A stretch of 64,000 bases of DNA from Burkholderia cepacia (GCF_001039005.1 NZ_LDWR01000002.1:36418-100417); one strand, 5' to 3'. Shown: positions 27,501 to 38,900, counted from the stretch's first letter. The notes: generated by a model not told the origin, from the letters alone. Numbers and translations are program-made.

Positions 27501-27788
27501 CTGCGGCTGCGCCCGATCCTGATGACGTCGCTCGCGTTCATGCTCGGCGTGCTGCCGCTCGCGATCAGCAACGGCGCGGGCTCGGCGAGCCAGCACGCGA
27601 TCGGCACGGGCGTGATCGGCGGGATGATCACGGCAACGTTCCTCGCGATTTTCATGATCCCGATGTTCTTCGTGAGGGTTCGCGCGATCTTCAGCGGCGA
27701 GACGGAAAACGTCGACGATGCCTGGCGTCTCGTGCAGGGCGACCTGCAGCACGGTCACGGCGATGCACACGATTCGAAGGGGCAGTAA
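24597..27788 (+). CDS. RND multidrug efflux pump, inner-membrane transporter (HAE1 family)
   Basis: A 1063-residue AcrB-type proton/drug antiporter starting [17 protein letters not shown]. It has twelve expected membrane segments and two large periplasmic loops. The proton-relay residues are in place: Asp407-Asp408 in [16 protein letters not shown] and Lys939 in [14 protein letters not shown], matching AcrB D407, D408 and K940. The sequence resembles Burkholderia AmrB/BpeB and CeoB-type pumps, which expel aminoglycosides, macrolides, chloramphenicol or trimethoprim; which of these applies cannot be told. A short His-bearing cytoplasmic tail ([10 protein letters not shown]) is present. Confidence 0.95.
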   Translation: MAKFFIDRPIFAWVIAIVLMLAGIASIFKMPIAQYPTIAPPTIQIQANYPGASAKTVEDTVTQVIEQQMSGLDNFLYMSSTSDDSGNATITLTFSPGTNPDVAQVQVQNKLSLATPNLPQVVQQLGMQVTKSSSNWLMWFAFNSEDGNMSKEDLTNYVASHVLDPLSRVNGVGQTLLLGSQFSMRIWLDPVKLTNYGLTPVDVTAAITQQNVQIAGGQIGGTPAKPGTVLQATITESTLLRTPEQFGNILLKVNQDGSQVRLKDVGRAALGSENYTFDTKYMGQPTAGLGIQLATGANALATATALRAKIQELSKYFPHGLVVHYPYDTTPFVRLSIEEVVKTLIEGIVLVFLVMYLFLQNLRATIIPTIAVPVVLLGTFAIMGVAGFSINTLSMFGLVLAIGLLVDDAIVVVENVERVMAEEGLSPKEATKKAMSQITGALVGVALVLSAVFVPVAFSGGSVGAIYRQFSLTIVSAMVLSVLVALILTPALCATILKPISQGHHEEKKGFFGWFNRTFDRSRDRYTSGVNHVIRRSGRWLVIYLAVFVAVGVMFARLPKSFLPDEDQGYMFMIVQTPSGSTQETTGKTLDNINTYLTTAEKDVVDSVFTVNGFSFAGRGQNAGLVFVKLKPYEHRQRSDQKVQALIGRTFAHYSQYKDAMVIPFNPPSIPELGTAAGFDFELTDNAGLGHEALMAARGQLLGMAAKDPALALVRPNGLNDTPQYKVDIDREKANALGVTAAAIDQTFSIAWASQYVNNFLDTDGRIKKVYVQSDAPFRMTPEDMNIWYVRNSAGGMVPFSAFSTGHWSYGSPKLERYNGVSSIEIQGQAAEGKSTGQAMTAMEALASKLPEGIGYSWTGLSFQEIQSGSQAPVLYAISILVVFLCLAALYESWSIPFSVIMVVPLGVVGALLATMLRGLENDVFFQVGLLTTVGLSAKNAILIVEFARELQAKENMGPVRAAIEAARLRLRPILMTSLAFMLGVLPLAISNGAGSASQHAIGTGVIGGMITATFLAIFMIPMFFVRVRAIFSGETENVDDAWRLVQGDLQHGHGDAHDSKGQ

Positions 27789-27790
27789 CG

Positions 27791-29296
27791 ATGCAAAAAC
27801 ACGCTTTGACTGCAACTACGGCCGCACTGGCTGCCGCGCTGTTTGCCACGGGCTGCACGATGGCGCCGCATTACACGCGGCCCGACGCGCCGGTCGCACA
27901 GGCGTTCCCGGCCGGCGGCGTCTATGCGACGCAGCCGGGTGCTGCCGGCGCGCGCAGCGCGAACGGCCAGGCGGCGACCGCCATCGGCTGGCGCGAATTC
28001 TTCGTCGATCCGCGCCTGCAGCGGCTGATCGAGATCGCGCTGAAGAACAACCGCGACCTGCGCGTGTCGGTGCTGAACATCGAGGCGGCGCGTGCGCAGT
28101 ACCAGATCACGCGCGCGGGCCTGTTCCCGACGCTCGATGCGACGGGCACCGGTAGTCGTCAGCGCTTGCCGAATGCGCTGACGTCGGTGCCGGGTCAGAA
28201 CATCACGACGACCTACAACGTCGGGCTTTCGGCATCGTGGGAGCTCGACCTGTTCGGCCGCGTGCAGAGCCTGAAGGACCAGGCGCTCGCGCAGTACCTG
28301 TCGACCGCGTATGCGCGGCAGGCGTCGGAAATCTCGCTGGTGTCGCAGGTGGCTGACCAGTACCTGACGGTGCTGTCGACCGACGATCTGCTGAAGGTCA
28401 CGGAGAACACGCTGAAATCCGCGCAGGCGTCGTACGACCTGACGAAGCTGCAGTTCGACAACGGCACGGGCTCCGAGCTCGACCTGCGTCAGGCTCAGAC
28501 GGTCGTCGAGACGGCGCTCGCGAACCAGCAGGCTCAGGCACGCGCTCGCGCGCAGGCCGTGAACGCGCTGGTGCTGCTGATCGGCGAGCCGCTGCCGGAC
28601 GACCTGCCGCCGGGCATGCCGCTCGACTCGCAGAACCTGCTGACGGACGTGCCGGCCGGGTTGCCGTCGGACCTGCTGACGCGTCGCCCTGACGTGATGC
28701 AGGCCGAGCAGACGCTGCTTGCCGCGAACGCGAATATTGGCGCGGCACGCGCGGCGTTCTTCCCGCGCATCTCGCTGACGGCGGCGTTCGGCACCGCGAG
28801 CCCGACGCTCGGCGGCCTGTTCAAGGCCGGCACGGCGGCGTGGTCGTTTGCGCCGAACATTGCGCTGCCGATCTTCGAGGGCGGGCAGAACATCGCGAAC
28901 CTCGATCTCGCGCACGTGCAGAAGCGTATCGAGATCGCGAACTACGAGAAGGCGATTCAGTCGGCGTTCCGCGACGTGTCGGATGGGCTGGCTGCGCGCG
29001 GCACGTACGACCAGCAGATCGCTGCGCTCGAGCGCAACGAGCACGCACAGCAGCGCCGCTTCGACTTGTCGGACCTGCGTTACAGGAACGGCGTCGACAG
29101 CTACCTGTCGGTGCTGACCGCGCAGACGGACCTGTATTCGGCGCAGCAGTCGCTGATCAGCGCGCGGCTGGCGCGCTGGACGAACCTGGTCGACCTGTAC
29201 CGTGCATTGGGCGGCGGGTGGATCCAGCGGGCCGGCGAAACGCCGCGCGCGCCGGACACGCCGGTCGACTACGACAAAGTGGCCGCGAACGGGTAA
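27791..29296 (+). CDS. Efflux outer-membrane channel lipoprotein (OprM/NodT family)
   Basis: A 501-residue TolC-type channel, the third member of the tripartite pump. The signal peptide ends with the lipobox ALFATGC (Cys22). Two repeated barrel/helical units can be followed, with KNNRDLRVSVLNIEAARAQY opening the first, SWELDLFGRVQSLKDQALAQ and LRQAQTVVETALANQQ in the helices, and RRPDVMQAEQTLLAANANIG opening the second. It starts 2 bp after the pump stop codon, so the genes are co-transcribed, and a strong terminator follows. Confidence 0.94.
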   Translation: MQKHALTATTAALAAALFATGCTMAPHYTRPDAPVAQAFPAGGVYATQPGAAGARSANGQAATAIGWREFFVDPRLQRLIEIALKNNRDLRVSVLNIEAARAQYQITRAGLFPTLDATGTGSRQRLPNALTSVPGQNITTTYNVGLSASWELDLFGRVQSLKDQALAQYLSTAYARQASEISLVSQVADQYLTVLSTDDLLKVTENTLKSAQASYDLTKLQFDNGTGSELDLRQAQTVVETALANQQAQARARAQAVNALVLLIGEPLPDDLPPGMPLDSQNLLTDVPAGLPSDLLTRRPDVMQAEQTLLAANANIGAARAAFFPRISLTAAFGTASPTLGGLFKAGTAAWSFAPNIALPIFEGGQNIANLDLAHVQKRIEIANYEKAIQSAFRDVSDGLAARGTYDQQIAALERNEHAQQRRFDLSDLRYRNGVDSYLSVLTAQTDLYSAQQSLISARLARWTNLVDLYRALGGGWIQRAGETPRAPDTPVDYDKVAANG

Positions 29297-29362
29297 GCGC
29301 GATGAACGACAGAAGCGGGCGACCGCTCCTGTTTGCCGAACCGGTTATACGCGCAGAAACGA

Positions 29363-29398
29363 AAACGCCACGGACACAAATCCGTGGCGTTTCTTTTT
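29363..29398 (+). terminator. Rho-independent terminator of the efflux operon
   Basis: AAACGCCACGGA and TCCGTGGCGTTT form a perfect 12-bp stem with loop CACAAA, followed by CTTTTT. It may also serve the converging dienelactone hydrolase gene, because the 5' arm begins with an A run. Confidence 0.9.
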
Positions 29399-29439
29399 GC
29401 ATTACCGTCCGTCGCAGGCGCAGCGGCAGCGGCGTTACG

Positions 29440-30153
29440 TTACCCCTGCTTCGCCCAAAGCGTGCGGCCGAAGAACGTGAGCGTGCGATCCCATGCGATT
29501 TGCGACCACACCGGATCGAACTGCGTGCCGGCGATGCGGCCGGTGCCGACGGCCTCTTCGTTGGCGAACGCATGATGCGCGAGATAACGATGGAACTCGA
29601 ACCCGACCTTCGCATCGGTCAGCTTCTTCTCGAGCGCATCGACCTGGTCGAGCGCAAAGAACGCGTCCTGCGTGGCCCAGTGGCCCATCAGCGGCACCTT
29701 GAGCTTTGCCGGATCGATGTAGTCGAGCGGCGGGAGGCCGTACCACGTGACGCCCGCATCGGCATCGGCGTACTGCAGCGACAGCAGCGTGAGTGCGCCG
29801 CCCATGCAGTAGCCCGTCACCGCGACGCGCGGAGCAAGCGTCTTCAGATAGGCCACTGCGCCGGGAATGTCCTGCGATGCGGCGTCGCCGAAATCGAGCC
29901 CGGTCATCAGGTGGTGCGCTTCCTCCTCCTCGACCGTCGACTTGCCGCGATACAGGTCGGGCACGAGCGCGAAGTAGCCGCAGCGCGCGAGGCGATCCGC
30001 GACGCCGCGGATCTGGTCGTTCAGCCCCCACCATTCCTGGATGACGACGACTGCGGGCGCGCCTTCGGTTTGTGCCGGCGTGGCGAGATACCCCTGCAGT
30101 TCCTGGCCGTCCGGGCGGCGAAACGTGATCATGGAACCGGATGTTTGAGACAT
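29440..30153 (-). CDS. Dienelactone hydrolase family protein
   Basis: A 237-residue alpha/beta hydrolase. The start MSQTSGSMITF (30153) follows AAGGAGCGG on the minus strand. The nucleophile elbow is GYCMGGA (cysteine nucleophile, as in dienelactone hydrolases), oxyanion-side residues lie in VVVIQEWWGLNDQIR, and the acid and histidine parts are near GHWATQDAFF and HHAFANEE. Classical members open dienelactone in chlorocatechol degradation; with no aromatic pathway here the substrate is unknown. It converges with the efflux operon. Confidence 0.88.
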   Translation of the reverse strand: MSQTSGSMITFRRPDGQELQGYLATPAQTEGAPAVVVIQEWWGLNDQIRGVADRLARCGYFALVPDLYRGKSTVEEEEAHHLMTGLDFGDAASQDIPGAVAYLKTLAPRVAVTGYCMGGALTLLSLQYADADAGVTWYGLPPLDYIDPAKLKVPLMGHWATQDAFFALDQVDALEKKLTDAKVGFEFHRYLAHHAFANEEAVGTGRIAGTQFDPVWSQIAWDRTLTFFGRTLWAKQG

Positions 30154-30390
30154 GAAACCGCTCCTTGTCGAAAAATGCGATGAGTGCGGCATCGGGCCGG
30201 CCAGCGGGCGCGGCGACGATCGGGCATGCCGGGCGTCGTGGTGCCGCTCGCGTTCGTTTCGGCCGACGCCGACCACGCGGCCATTCTATGCGCAAACACC
30301 GGCTGCCTGCGTGAACGACGCTGCGCGGTGCGATCCACGGGTTCGTTCACGTCGGTCGAAGATGGCGATCCCGTTGCGGAGCGGATGACC

Positions 30391-30428
30391 GAAAAGCCAA
30401 CACCCCGCCCCTGAACGGGAGCGGGGTG
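30391..30428 (-). terminator. Terminator of the DUF4148 gene
   Basis: CACCCCGC (30401-30408) pairs with GCGGGGTG (30421-30428), with an inner CCC/GGG stem. Read on the minus strand the hairpin is followed by TTGGCTTTTC, so it should end the minus-strand gene at 30474-30785. Confidence 0.7.
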
Positions 30429-30473
30429 CTTGCTTGCCGTGCGCGGACCGGTATCCGCGCACATGGATCCGGC

Positions 30474-30785
30474 TTACTGACCGAAATAGACGGAGTCGCG
30501 GCCTTCCTGCTTGACCGCGATCGCGCGGCCGGCACGCACGCCGGCAGCAGCTTGCGCGCCGTAGCCGGTTTCATCGGCGTTCGTCACACGGGCCTGTGCG
30601 GTTTGCAGCGCGCGCGGGTAATACTGGTCGGAGACTTCGGGCTTGTAGCCGGCTTGTTCGAGCTGGACGAGTTCGGCGCGCACCTGGGCACGCGTCAGCT
30701 GGCCCGACGGGTTCGATTGTGCGAAGGCGCCGTACGAGGCGGACAGGGCGGTTGCGGCGACGACTGCGTAGATGAACGACTTCAT
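30474..30785 (-). CDS. DUF4148 family periplasmic protein
   Basis: A 103-residue protein starting [19 protein letters not shown] after a GGAGGTCATC ribosome-binding site; the open frame upstream is not part of the gene. The signal peptide is probably cut after GAFA. The mature part has the DUF4148 hallmark [18 protein letters not shown] followed by [13 protein letters not shown]. Function is unknown; Burkholderia genomes carry many copies. It has its own terminator, so it is a single-gene transcript. Confidence 0.87.
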   Translation of the reverse strand: MKSFIYAVVAATALSASYGAFAQSNPSGQLTRAQVRAELVQLEQAGYKPEVSDQYYPRALQTAQARVTNADETGYGAQAAAGVRAGRAIAVKQEGRDSVYFGQ

Positions 30786-31068
30786 GATGACCTCCGGTTT
30801 CGTTGATTTCGCGCTTCGCTCGTTGCGTTCAGCGGTTGATTGCATCGTAGCGATCACGTTACCGGTCGGAAATACGCGTTCCAGTGATTCATTATTGCAA
30901 CTGGGTAAACGATCCGCGTGGATGGGTGATTTTGTCTGATGATTGATGGGTGCGTCGGGCCTGGCCCTTTCGAACTCGATATTGTCGGCCGGCACGCGTC
31001 GAAGGGACGACCGGTTGAATCGTATTCCGAAGTATTTTTGACAGGTCGCCGGCATTGCCCATGCCAGG

Positions 31069-32034
31069 TTACTCGGCCAGAACCGCCTGGCGCTTCCGGT
31101 ATTCGGCCGGCGTGATCCCGACGTGCCGCGCGAACGACCGCCTGAGCGTATCGACATTCGCGAAGCCGCATTTCGCCGCGACCTGTTTCGGCGTGTCGTG
31201 GCCGTTCTCGAGCAAGTGGCGGGCCGCCGCGATGCGGGTCGCCTCGACCCATGCGGCCGGCGTCATGCCGACTTCCGTGCGGAACAGCCGCGCGAAGTGG
31301 CGCGGGCTCATGCCCGCATGTTTCGCCATCTCCGCCACCGAATGCTCGAGTTCCGGATTCGCCGCGATCCAGCGCTGAACCTCCTGCAGCACCGAGCGCC
31401 CGGCGGGGCGCGCCTCGCCCTTGCGGCTGAACTGGAGTTGCCCGCCCGGGCGCTTGAAGAACATGACCAGTTGCGCGGCGACGCGCCGCGCGATTTCGCG
31501 GCCGAGATCCTCCTCGACCAGCGCGAGCGCGAGATCGAGCCCGGCCGTGACGCCGGCGCCGGTGTGCAGCTTGCCGTCGCGCACGTACAGCGCGTCCGCA
31601 TCGACGGAGAGCGACGGATAGGCTTCGGCAAGCGCGTCGGCGGCGGCCCAGTGCGTGGTCAGGTGGCGCCCTTTCAGCAGGCCGGTGGCCGCGAGGATGA
31701 ACGCGCCGGTGCAGATCGAGCCATACCGCTTGCTTTGCACGGCCGCCGATCGCAGCCACGCGAGGACGTCGGTGCGCAACGTGATCTGGCTGGCGCTCGG
31801 TGCGCCGGCGACCAGCAGCGTATCGATGCGCTCCGGGATGGCGGGAACGATCCAGTCGGGCAGCAACTGTGCACCGGAAGAACTGCGGATCGGACCGGAT
31901 TCGCCCGCGATGATCCGCAACGTATAGAACGGCTTCCCGCATTCGGCGTTCGCTTGCGCGAAGACGTCGAGCGGCGCGGAGACATCGAGCAGTTGAACGC
32001 CCGGTACGGCGAAAATTCCCACGACCTTCGGCAT
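31069..32034 (-). CDS. GlxA-family regulator (DJ-1/PfpI domain plus AraC helix-turn-helix)
   Basis: A 321-residue protein. The N-terminal DJ-1/PfpI domain (about 4-175) contains VVGIFAVPGVQLLDVSAPLD and the elbow SICTGAFILAATGLL with its cysteine, as in GlxA-type regulators that sense small nitrogenous molecules. The AraC pair (about 215-315) contains EMAKHAGMSPRHFARLFRTE and VAAKCGFANVDTLRRSFARH. It is divergent from the HD-domain protein gene, with a short palindrome between them, so that gene is its likely target. The start at MPKVVGIF is set by the domain. Confidence 0.9.
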   Translation of the reverse strand: MPKVVGIFAVPGVQLLDVSAPLDVFAQANAECGKPFYTLRIIAGESGPIRSSSGAQLLPDWIVPAIPERIDTLLVAGAPSASQITLRTDVLAWLRSAAVQSKRYGSICTGAFILAATGLLKGRHLTTHWAAADALAEAYPSLSVDADALYVRDGKLHTGAGVTAGLDLALALVEEDLGREIARRVAAQLVMFFKRPGGQLQFSRKGEARPAGRSVLQEVQRWIAANPELEHSVAEMAKHAGMSPRHFARLFRTEVGMTPAAWVEATRIAAARHLLENGHDTPKQVAAKCGFANVDTLRRSFARHVGITPAEYRKRQAVLAE

Positions 32035-32136
32035 GATCGGTTGCGTGTTGTGTCGAACGTGATGCGTAGCAGTATAGGGGCGCCCCTTTGGCCCCGCGGG
32101 CACCGTGTCCGTTCGTCACGCGAAATGGCAGGATTT

Positions 32137-32149
32137 GACGTAGTACGTC
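32137..32149. promoter_or_regulatory. Candidate operator between glxA-type regulator and HD gene
   Basis: GACGTA-G-TACGTC is a perfect 13-bp palindrome, 59 bp upstream of the HD gene start and 103 bp upstream of the regulator start. Confidence 0.4.
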
Positions 32150-32207
32150 TATTGATGACAGCTATCGGGCTCCGGAGAATCGGGGGTGTCTTCAATGGAG
32201 GTCGATC

Positions 32208-32849
32208 ATGACTGAGAACGTTGCCGGCATCACCCTTCCCGATAGCCAACTGGCTCGCGAGATCACCGAGCTTGTGCGCGATACCGAATCCGAATTGCTG
32301 TTTCACCACTCCAGCCGCGTCTTCTATTTCGCGGCGCTGGCGGGCCAGCGTCGCGGGCTCGAATACGATCCCGAGCTGCTCTACTGCGGCTGCATGTTCC
32401 ATGACATGGGGCTCACGCACCAGCACAGCAGCGCGTGCGAGCGCTTCGAAGTGGATGGCGCCAACGCCGCCCGCGATTTCCTGAAAAGCAAGGGCATCTC
32501 GCAGCAGGATATCGATGTCGTGTGGACCTCGATCGCGCTGCATACCACGCCGGGCATTCCGCAGCACATGCATCCGGTGATCGCGCTCGTCACGGCGGGC
32601 GTCGAGATGGACGTGCTGGGCCTGACGTATCCGGAATACAGCGACGCCGAGCGCGAAGCGGTCGTGAGCGCGCATCCGCGCACGCCGCATTTCAAGGAGG
32701 ACATCATCCAGACGTTCTACGACGGGATCAGGCACAAGCCGGATACGACGTTCGGCAACGTGAAGGCCGACGTCATCGCCGACAAGGAACCGCATTTCCA
32801 CGCCGGCAATTTCTGCAGCGTGATCCGCAACTCCGCATGGGCTGGCTGA
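32208..32849 (+). CDS. HD-domain phosphohydrolase-like protein
   Basis: A 213-residue cytoplasmic protein; GGAGGTCGATC precedes the start. The HD metal site is visible as HHSSRVFYFAA (first His), then CMFHDMGLTHQH (His-Asp pair) and, further on, SIALHTTPGIPQHMHP and VTAGVEMDVLG (last Asp). This pattern matches the HD proteins related to cyanamide hydratase and other small-molecule hydrolases rather than to nucleotide-signalling enzymes. Divergent position to a GlxA-type regulator supports a catabolic role; the substrate is unknown. Confidence 0.85.
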   Translation: MTENVAGITLPDSQLAREITELVRDTESELLFHHSSRVFYFAALAGQRRGLEYDPELLYCGCMFHDMGLTHQHSSACERFEVDGANAARDFLKSKGISQQDIDVVWTSIALHTTPGIPQHMHPVIALVTAGVEMDVLGLTYPEYSDAEREAVVSAHPRTPHFKEDIIQTFYDGIRHKPDTTFGNVKADVIADKEPHFHAGNFCSVIRNSAWAG

Positions 32850-32912
32850 CCGCGGTCGTCCGCCGGAGCGTTCGTCGATGCCGGTCGCCGGACCCGCGCG
32901 ACCGGCGCCGCC

Positions 32913-35900
32913 TCAGCCGATATTGATCGACTGCCCGACGTGCAGCACGTTCGGCGTCGAGGCCATGCCCGGATTCAGCTGCAGGATCTCGTTGAGTGCA
33001 CGTGCATCCTGTTGGTCGCGCGTCATCGTCTTCTGATCGTTCGGCGACACATGCGCCGCATCGAGCAGCGATTGGCGATGCGCGTCGGCGATCACCCAGA
33101 GCGAATCCCCCGCGACGACGATGTACGGTTGCGCGGCCGGCGACGGCGGCGCGGAGGGTTGCGCGGGCGCCGTGCTGCCCGTCGTGCCGGTGCCGGGCGG
33201 CTGCGTCGCGGTGGCGCCGGGCGCGAGCCGGGTCGTCGGCGTGCCGCCGGTCTGCGGCGGCTGATGCGATGACGACGATGACGTCGGCTGCGGCTTGTGC
33301 GTCGACGACCCCGATCCGCTCGAAGGCGATCCGAAGAACAGGCTCTGCAACTGCGTGAAGCCCCAGATTCCGATCGGCACGAGGATCAGCGCGGTCGGGT
33401 ATTTCTTGACCCAGCGCGTCGCGTTCGGGAAATGGGTGTTCAGGCGCGCGCCGAGCAGGATCGCCGTCGATGTCGCGGCTGTCGCCGCGAGTCCGTAATG
33501 GCCCTTGTCGTATTGCGCGATCGTGCCGGCGACGCCGCTCGCCACACCGACGAAATCCGACGTCGAATCGATCAGGCGCACGACGCGGCTGCGCTTGTCC
33601 GCGTTCACGCGATGCGCGCTCACTGCGTAGACCAGGCCCGAATACGTCGCGGCGAGTGCCGCGCTCGCGGTCGTCAGCGCGCCCGCGACCGTCGGCGTGG
33701 TCATCAGCCCGTGCACGCCGACGGCGATCGTCCCTGAATAACCGACGATCGCGCTGCCGCGCCCGACGAGGCCGAGCAGCCGACGGGAATTGCCGCGGTG
33801 CAGCTGCGTGAGCGACGTGCCGCCGACCATGCCCTGCATGTTCGCCAGCAGGTCGGCCGACAGTTCCTTGATCTGCGCGGCCGCATCGTCGAAACCGATC
33901 AAACCTTGACGGTGCATTTCGACGAAGTGGCTCGCCTTCACGCGGGTCTCGTTCGTCAGCAGGTCGAGCTGTTCGAGCCGCGCCGGATTGTAGCCGTGCA
34001 CCGAAGCGCTCAGCTGCTGCGCGAGCGAGCGCTGCAAGCGGTCGAGTACGTCGTGCACCGCGCGCGGGTCGCCGCTCTGCAGGCTCTGCACCGCACCCTG
34101 GTGCATCGCGCCGAACACGCGGCCGGCACGCGCGCCGACGAAGAGCGCGGTGTTCGCGTGACTCAGCGCGTCCGAGCTCATCATGTTCATGCCGTTGAAC
34201 ACGTTCAGCGCGACCAGCGAGCTTGCACCGGCCACCGTGCCGCCGAAACCCAGTGACCACATCCAGTCGCGTTTGCCGAACGACGGCCGGTGGACGCGCA
34301 GCGCGTTGAGTTGCGCGAGCGCGGCTTTCTGCGGGTCGCCGCGCTGGTGGCTCGGCTGCGCGGCGATGTCCCGGTTCACGATGACGGGTTTGGTGTCGTC
34401 GATGGCGAGCTTCGGGTCGGCCGCCACCGCGCGCCAGAAAGCGGTGCTCGACGCGTTCGCGTGCGCGGCGATTTTGAGCTGCATGGGTTCGGTGTCCGGC
34501 TTGCCGTATTGGCTCAACCAGCGGTTGCCGGCGTCGCGTGCGCGGAATTCGGCCCGGTTGGCGGCCGCGGCGGTATTCCAGTAGTTCTCCTTCGCATAGG
34601 TAATCGTCGCCTGCCGCGCGCGATCCATCAGCGCGGTGGTATTGCCTTCGTAAAGTTTGGTGCGCAGCTGTGCGAGCGTCTCGGGCGTCATCCCGTTCGC
34701 GAGGCCGACGCGTTCGACTTCGGCGAACAGCACCTGGTGCTGGTTCGCGAGCGTTTGCGTGCCGACACGCTCGAACACGCGCGTGAGCGCGTCGGCACCG
34801 TGCAGGCGCGCAAGCTTGCCGGGCGCGCGCAGTTCGTACTCGACGAGCTTGCGGGCGAGTGCGGCGGTCAGGTCCTGGTTCGCGATGAAGTCCGAGCCGT
34901 GCGTTGCATACGACAGCCCGAGGTGAACCCAGTCGAGTTCCTTGCGGTCGAGCACGGCCTCGACGAGCTTGAGGTGGCCGTCGCCCGGCACGGGTTCGAG
35001 CACGGCATCCCAGCCGTGGAACGTCACCATCACGTGCGGCGCGTCTTTGTCGGTGTTCCGGCGGGCCCACGTTTCGAGCGCGTCGAACGTGCGCACGTAG
35101 TCGTGGTACGCGTCGTTGGTGCCGGCAAGCGTGCGCTGGTCTTCGGCCGACACGAGCGCGCGCGACGGCGCGGTTTCGAGGCGCAGCACGAAGCCACCTT
35201 CGGATGCCGCGTCGAGCCATTTGTACAGATGGTCGAGGTCGTCGAGCTCGAGCTGGCGACCCGTGCCGTCGATGTCGATCCGCGCGTTCGCTTCGTCAAA
35301 CTGAGCGTTATCGAGGTTGCCGAGCTCGCGCACGCGGCGGATGAACGCCGGGTCGTGCTTCCTGCCGAGCGCCGCGGCCAGCGAATGCGGATCGACCGCG
35401 ACCGACACGACCGGCATCGCGCCGCCGTAGCGTTTGACGAGCGCGAGCATCTCGTCGGGGTTGTCGCGCAGCGTGAAGCCGCGCGCCATCAGCGCAATGC
35501 GATCCTGAATCTCGGCCTTCGCGCGTGCATAGGCCTGCAGCGCATGCCGGTCCGCGGCGCGCGCGATCGACAGATAGGTCATCGCGCCCTTCGCATGGCG
35601 GGACAGCACGTTTGCCGCGTGATCGGGCCGCGACAGCGGGCCATGCCACGGCATGCTCGACACATCGCGCGCGAGCCGCAACGGGAGGCCGAGTGCTTTC
35701 ATCATCACGCTGTCGGCCATCATGACCTGCCGGTTTGCGCCGAGATCGAGCGGTTTGCCGCTCCGGCCCGCAAACGCCTTGACGCGTTCGTGCTCGGGGA
35801 ACCAGTTGTCGACTTTCGCCTTGCCGAAGCGAAGGATCCATTCGGCGATCGTCGCGCTCGACAGGCCGGGCTGATAGGTCTTGATGCTGAACGGTTCGCC

Positions 35901-38900
35901 GGTGGGGAGCGCCGGCGACGCGGCGGGTGCCGGTACGGCCTGCGTGTTCGGGTTGCGGTTCTTGCCCTTGCCGCGCGTGCGTTTCTTCGGCTTCGCCGGC
36001 GGGCTGGCAGCGGGCGCGCCTGACGCGGGGTCGTTGGCGAGTCTGGCTTGCCGGGTCGTCGCTGCCGTCAGTTCGGTCGCGATGCGCTTCTCCAGCTCGC
36101 CGAACGGCGCGGACGATTCCGTGGCGGCTTTCTTCAGTTGCTTGTCGAGTTCCGCCTGTTTCAACGCATAGGCTTCGAGCTGCGTCGGTTTTGCGCGCGC
36201 GTCGAACGCGGCCGGATCGAGCTTCGTCACCAGGAAATGGCGGTTCGCGCCATCCGGGCCGCCGCCGATCGTCGTCTTGTCGAGATCGATGCCGGGCTTG
36301 CCCGCATCGTTGAAATGCGTTGCGTCGTCGAACCATTGCAGCTTGCCGTCGCGTGTCGCGAGGATGCCGTCCGGCTTGTGCAGCGTGTCGATCAGCGCGC
36401 CTTCCGTGCCGTAGACGTAGATGAAGTACGCCGGGCCGACCTGGCCGAAATCGATCACGCGCCGCAGATGCAATGTGTTCGCGCCGCTGAAGTCGTGCAC
36501 GTCGTCGGCCGATTTCGGCAACAGGTTCGGCGCGACCCATCGATGGGCGAGCGGCGTCGCCCCTGCGGGCGGCTTGCCCGCCGACTGAATCCTGCCGATC
36601 CGGCGTTGCACGCGGTCGCTCAGTTTCAGCGGCGGCGGTTTCTGCTCGGCGACCGGCAACGCCCGCTCGGCAGGCTCGAAGCCGCCATAGCGGGACACCG
36701 CCGATTCCGGCAGCGAGGACGGGACGAACACGACGCCGCGCCGTCCGTCGGGCAGCCCGCGCGCGCGGCGGCGGAACGCGGTGCCGAGAGCCTGCGCCCC
36801 GATCGACGCGTCGCCGACCGAGGTCTTCTCGTGATAGGTCCAGCCGCCCTGTTCGGGCTCCGCGTAGCCGAGCACCTTGCCGGTCTTCTTGTCGACCGCG
36901 AAGATCGTCGCGCCAGCGGGCAGGGCCTCCGCGGCCTTGGCGGCCGCTTTGGGCCGCTTGTACTGCGGCGCGCGGGCGAGGGCGTCGATCTGCTTGACGA
37001 CCTCATCCGCGGGCACGTCGCCGGAAGGCTCGGCATCCCACACGCGCTTCGTGTCGATATCTTCGACCTTCGCCGCGCCGCCGAATTGCCGCAATTCGTC
37101 GAGCGACACGGGCGACAGGTAGAAGTCGAAATCCGCGCGCGCCTCGTGCGGCGGCTTGCTGTCGTTGCGCTTGCGCGGACGCGTGCCCGGATACACCGCG
37201 TCGCGTACTTCGTGCGATGGTGTGTCGCCGGGATCGGCCGCCTCGGGCTGGCCGGGCTGGCTGTATGCGTCGGTCTTCAGGCTCGCGACGAAATCGGGTT
37301 GCGGATGCGTGCCGTCGTCCGCCGGCCGGTCGAGGTGCTTCGCGATCAGCACGTGCGCGTTGGGCCCCGTGTATTGCGCGAGATCGCGGATGTCGGCCAG
37401 CTGCGTCCCGTCGATCCGCTTCAGGTCGCGCTTGCCGTGCGCATCGAGCCAGTCGGCCGCACGCGACTCGGGCGTGAGCACGGGCGCGGCCGGCATGAAG
37501 GTCGACGGATCGGGCACCGGCCACATCATCATCGACGGCATCGTCCGCGGCGCCGCACCGGCGCGCCCGGCCTCGCCGTCACGCATGGCCTGCTCGGCCT
37601 GCGCGCGATACAGCGCGCGGTAGACGGGGTTGCCGGGCAGCGACGTGGGCGCATTGCCGAACGCGTCGGCGAGTCGGGCGAGGCCGGCTTCGTCGCCGGG
37701 CATCACGTGGTCGGCTTCGCGCGCGATCGCATCGGGGAGTACCGCATGCTCGGCGATGTCGATACCGGTCGCTTCGAGGATCTGCTTGCGCACCGCGAAC
37801 GCGTTGGCCTGTGCGCGCGCTTCGGCGAGCAGCGTGCTTTGCACGTACGCGTCGGGGTTGCGGGTGTCGAGGTCGAGCCGGTTCGTTGCCACGTCGACCG
37901 CATGACCGATCTCGTGCGCGAGCACGTAGACGATCGTGCCGGCGTGGCGCAGGCCGCCGTCGATCACGATCCGGCGCTGTTCGGCGTCGACCTTGCTGCC
38001 GGCGCCCGCGCGGCCCTGCACGATCTCCCAGTGGCCCGGATTCAGCAACCGCATCTGATCGGCGAGCAGGCTCGACTGACCGGCGAGCGCATAAGCGGCG
38101 TCGGGCAGCGGCGCACCGCCGAACCACATCCGGATGCGCGTGATGAGAGACGGCTTCTGGACGAACGCGCCGTCCGGCAGCGTTTCGCTGATCGCCGGAT
38201 GCGCGAGTTCGACGTGGCCGCTGGCGATGCCACGTTTCAGCGGGTCGATGACGGCATCGATCATCCGCGGCGTCCGGTTGGCGGCCGGGTCCGGATGCCG
38301 GATCAGGACGGAGGGATCGCTGAAATAGAAGTTGCCCTGTGCATCGAACAGGCCTTCGAAGTCGAACGACAGGCCGTGACGTTCGGCCAGCGCGCGCATG
38401 GCGGCGAGCTGCCGCATCGATTCGCGCGTCACGCGCTTCGGCAGGATGCCGTTCATCACGTCGATGCTGCCGAGCTCGGCGAGCGGGCTGTACAGCACCG
38501 CGATGCGGCCGCGGTACGTGAACGGACCGTCGACCGTGACCGTGCGCATGCCGAGCGCTTTCAACTGGTCGAGCCCGCGTGTTTCATGCTCGAGCATCGT
38601 GCGCGCCTTGTCGCCGCCGGCTTCGAACAGGCCGATCGCGTTGCGCTTGCCGAGTTCGAACACCGCCTTCGCGGTGCCCGCGCCGAGGAACGGGCCGAGC
38701 AGTTCGGCGGGATCCACGCGCCGCGACGGATCGCCGGCGACATGCAGGCCGCTCGCGTCGGCGGCGAGCGCGCCCGGGTCGATCCGTTCGCGCGGCGACG
38801 GCGTGTAGCGGGTCCACGTACCCGGGCCGCCGAACTGCATCCGGTGCGTGCGGTCGGTGTGCGACTCGCCGATCGCGCGAACCGTGCCGTTGTCGGGCAC

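Noticed and set aside
23370..27815. 1481-codon minus-strand open frame
   Set aside because: It is the mirror of the efflux adaptor and pump genes, with Arg/His-rich shadow composition typical of high-GC antisense frames.
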